Assembly (NCBI GenBank): GCA_032158295.1
Contig: CM063264.1
Span: 62,001-126,000 of the forward strand
Length of the DNA stretch: 64,000 bases
Direction: 5' to 3'
Origin: Pycnopodia helianthoides
Taxonomy: Eukaryota; Echinodermata; Asteroidea; Forcipulatida; Asteriidae
The translations under genes were made by a program, and so were the position numbers. The notes under the pieces were generated by a model. That model was given only the letters and a program-made list of their open reading frames with translations. It was not told where the DNA came from and searched no databases. How positions within the stretch are numbered: position 1 is the stretch's first letter; the number at the start of each line of letters is the position of its first letter. Below, in pieces: positions 61,136-64,000 of this stretch.

Positions 61136-61479
61136 TTAGTTACTGTTACAATAGGTTTTTGTTTGTTTCTTATGACGAGAACATTACGCATTAATGGTAA
61201 TTTGGTAGGTTCCTTTGACTTTTCACCTTTGACACTGGACAGATGAATATTTTGTAGACACTGATTGTATATACAAATGTAAACACACTAGGTGCTTCCA
61301 GGCCATCATGCAAATGTATTTTGATATATAGAGCAGATGAATTAAAATGCTGTGGTTATTTTAGAGATGAAATTGTAGGTCTTTTTATTTCAGCATATTT
61401 GTGACTTCCATAACAAAAATGAAATTTGAACTTGATGAAAGGTTTACCCCCTACGGAATTTGATGAAAAGAGGAAGAGG

Positions 61480-63290
61480 TAAGCCATGCAATTTTCCTCA
61501 ATTTTTTACTGTTTTTTGTATATATAATTATAAGTGTTAATCCTTGCAATTTCTTCCATTTTGGACTTTTTTTAGAACATAAAATCACAAGGGTTAAGCC
61601 TTGCAATTTCTTCTATTTTGGACTGTTTTTTTTGTTGTTGATAAAATCACAAGGCTTAATTTAGGGAGTACGGGGAAATTCGGAGGCAATTTCTTCAATT
61701 TTTGACTGTTTTTAAATAAAATCACAAGGGGTAAGCCTTGCAATTTCTTCAATTTTTGACTTTTTTTAAAATAAAATCACAAGGGGTAAGCCTTGCAATT
61801 TCTTCAATTTTTGACTTTTTAAATAAAATCACAAGGCTTAAGCCTTGCAATTTCCTTCTATTTTGGACTGTTTTTTTTCAATAAAATCACAAGGCTTAAG
61901 CCTAGCAAATTCTTCTATTTTTGACAGTTTTTATATAAAATCACAAGGCTTAAGCCTTGCAATTTTTTCTATTTTTGACGGTTTTTAAATAAAATCACAA
62001 GGGGTAAGCCTTGCAGTTTCCTTCTATTTTGGACTGTTTTTCAATAAAATCACAAGGGGTAAGCCTTGCAATTTCTTCCATTTTTGACTTTTTTTATATA
62101 AAATCACAAGGGTTAAGTCTTGCAATATTTTCCATTTTTGACTTTTTTAACATAAAATCATAAGGGTTAAGCCTTGCAATTTCTTCCATATTTGACTGTT
62201 TTTTAACATAAAATCACAAGGGGTAAGCCTTGCAATTTCCTTCTATTTTGAACTGTTTTTCAATAAAATCACAAGGCTTAGCAAATACTTCTATTATTGA
62301 CAGTTTGTATATAAAATAACAAGGCTTAAGCCTTGCAATTTCGTTCTATTTTGGACTGGTTTTTTTTCAATAAAATCACAAGGCTTAAGCCTTGCAATTT
62401 TTTCTATTTTGGACTGGTTTTTTTCAATAAAATCACAAGGCTTAAGCCTTGCAATTTTTTCTATTTTTGACTGTTTTTAAAAAAAATCACAAGGCTTAAG
62501 CCTTGCAGTTTCCTTCTGTTTTGGACTGTTTTTTTTTCAATAAAATCACAAGGCTTAAGCCTTGCAATTTCTTCCATTTTTGACTGTTTTAAAATAAAAA
62601 CACAAGGGGTAAGCCTTGCAATTTCTTTCTATTTTGGACTGGTTTTTTTCAATAAAATCACAAGGCTTAAGCCTTGCAATTTCCTTCTATTTTGGACTTG
62701 TTTTTTTTTCAATAAAATCACAAGGCTTAAGCCTTGCAATTTTTTCTATTTTTGACTGTTTTTAAATAAAATCACAAGGCTTAAGCCTTGCAATTTCTTC
62801 TATTTTTAACAGTTTTTATATAAAAACACAAGGGGTAAGCCTTGCAATTTCCTTCTATTTTTGACTGTTTTTAAATAAAATCACAAGGCTTAAGCCTTGC
62901 AGTTTCCTTCTATTTTGACTGTTTTTAAATGAAATCACAAGGCTTAAGCCTTGCAATTTCTTCTATTTTTAACAGTTTTTATATAAAATCACAAGGGGTA
63001 AGCCTTGCAATTTCTTCAATTTTTGACTGTTTTTTATATAAAATCACAAGGGTTAAGTCTTGCAATATCTTCCATTTTTGACTGTTTTTTTTAACATAAA
63101 ATCATAAGGGTTAAGCCTTGCAATTTCTTCCATATTTGACTGTTTTTTAACATAAAATCATAAGGGTTAAGCCTTACAATTTCGTCAGTTTTTTTGGCAA
63201 TTTTTTGATAAAATCACAAGGGGAAGTAAGCAAAGCAATTTCTACAATATTTGATTTTTTTATTAGTAATCACAAGGGTTACGCCTTGCA
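61480..63290. repeat. Palindrome-centred minisatellite, about 31 units of about 56 bp
   Basis: Units run ATAAAATCACAAGG - centre - GCCTTGCAATTTCTTC - TATTTTTGACTGTTTTT. In many units the core is CAAGGCTTAAGCCTTG, a perfect 16-bp palindrome. Others carry GGGGTAAG or GGGTTAAG centres, which break it. I counted about 31 ATAAAATCA-type starts between 61580 and 63267, with degenerate units at both ends. No known satellite family comes to mind. Confidence 0.93.
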
Positions 63291-63812
63291 TTTTTCATTA
63301 AAACCTTACATTTTTCATCTTATTCACAAAAGGGTTACCATTCTTCATCAAACTGGTGTCTGCCCAAACCTTATGCAGCAAGGAGTAAAATCTTTACCTA
63401 CTGCAAAATGATACACATTCTTTCACTTATACCTCTTTTAGAATGTCCATCTACAAATCTATTTAAAATGAAAACAAAATAACAAAAGTATTTAAAACTA
63501 AACAAAATAAAAATAAGGTTGTTATTATCTCGGTTCAGTTCAGCAGATTCATAAAAATTATATTTACATTTCTGTAAACCTTTTTAGATTCATTCTATAA
63601 AATAATCCTCAGCAAAATACTTCATATAAAAAAAAATAGTTAAATTAAAAATTTGTTCTCAGTTTTATAAAAAATGGTATAAAAAGCTTCACAGCAACAG
63701 TATATACATAAATTAAACATGCACAAGATTTTATACTTACAAAAATATAAGTTAGGAATATTTACAAAAAGATATGGCAAAAGAAATCACTGTAGTTTCC
63801 AAGCTTTCCATG
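63291..63812. other. AT-rich flank, no gene recognised
   Basis: Very A/T-rich sequence without supportable coding potential. If the minus-strand exon to the right is real and terminal, this would be its 3' UTR, though no clear minus-strand AATAAA was found close by. Confidence 0.4.
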
Positions 63813-63916
63813 TTACCTGGATGAGATGAGAGCTAGATATCCTGAGATCATAGACAGACGTCTTAAGATACCCCTAAGGTCGGTCATCATCTTACATAGC
63901 GCATCTTGAATGGCAT
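63813..63916 (-). CDS. Possible exon of an unidentified minus-strand gene
   Basis: Read on the minus strand, an AG at 63917-63918 (ATTGTAAG) is followed by an open frame encoding DAIQDALCKMMTDLRGILRR and LSMISGYLALISSR, with TAA at 63813-63815. A donor-like CCAG|GTAACA overlaps the stop, so the exon could instead be internal. The helix-like, hydrophobic-patterned sequence looks protein-like, but I do not recognise the family and the frame is short enough to be chance. Confidence 0.25.
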
Positions 63917-64000
63917 CTTACAATCAAAGTCAAACAGGTATCATTAAGGCTGTTTTTGGGGGGGGGACAATGTTAGCGAGAAGATGTCCCATTAAAGTGG

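Noticed and set aside
61480..63290. A CRISPR array (regular short repeats)
   Set aside because: The repeats are directly adjacent without unique spacers, the units themselves vary, and the genome is eukaryotic.

Overview
The window is animal genomic DNA: it is AT-rich and intron-rich, with GT-AG introns, and scattered with tRNA-derived SINEs, short inverted-repeat (MITE-like) elements and minisatellites. The two recognisable genes, the many copies of motifs such as TACATGTA, and SINEs ending in an ATT-repeat tail after a GCGCTATATAAGAACTAG-like end suggest an invertebrate deuterostome. An echinoderm is my best guess and a sea star is plausible, but this is inference from sequence style and not a database match.

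Layout. Positions 1-14209 hold no gene I can support. This upstream area contains a cluster of nuclear-receptor-type DR1/DR2 motifs (2992-3820), a CpG-rich block rich in homeodomain-like motifs (about 4140-5330), smaller GC-rich islands (about 9600-9800 and 10580-10770), and the proximal flank of foxq2. Positions 14210-15953 (+) encode a complete two-exon FoxQ2 forkhead transcription factor with an N-terminal EH1-like repressor motif.

Positions 17687-59364 (+) hold one large gene: a WW-WW-PH adaptor of the PLEKHA5/6/7 (PEPP) family. I traced about 29 coding exons for the full-length form (roughly 1,920 residues) by matching splice sites and phases, plus two possible alternative 3' terminal exons (47694-47939 and 50438-50616). 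The middle of the protein is a long disordered region with a DPR-type repeat encoded by an expanded minisatellite. Exon 18 appears to lack one base. Exon 21 needs either a second-choice acceptor or also lacks a base. The PH-domain exon at 34958 is preceded by three decayed partial copies of itself, two of which keep an acceptor-like site.

Beyond the PLEKHA-like stop lie its 3' UTR, a 171-bp tandem duplication, and a striking array of about 31 units of about 56 bp centred on a 16-bp palindrome (about 61480-63290). The right edge may carry one exon of a minus-strand gene, with weak support.

Functionally the two genes look unrelated: a developmental transcription factor (anterior/apical patterning in animals) beside a cell-junction/cytoskeleton adaptor. 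No operon-like relation is implied.
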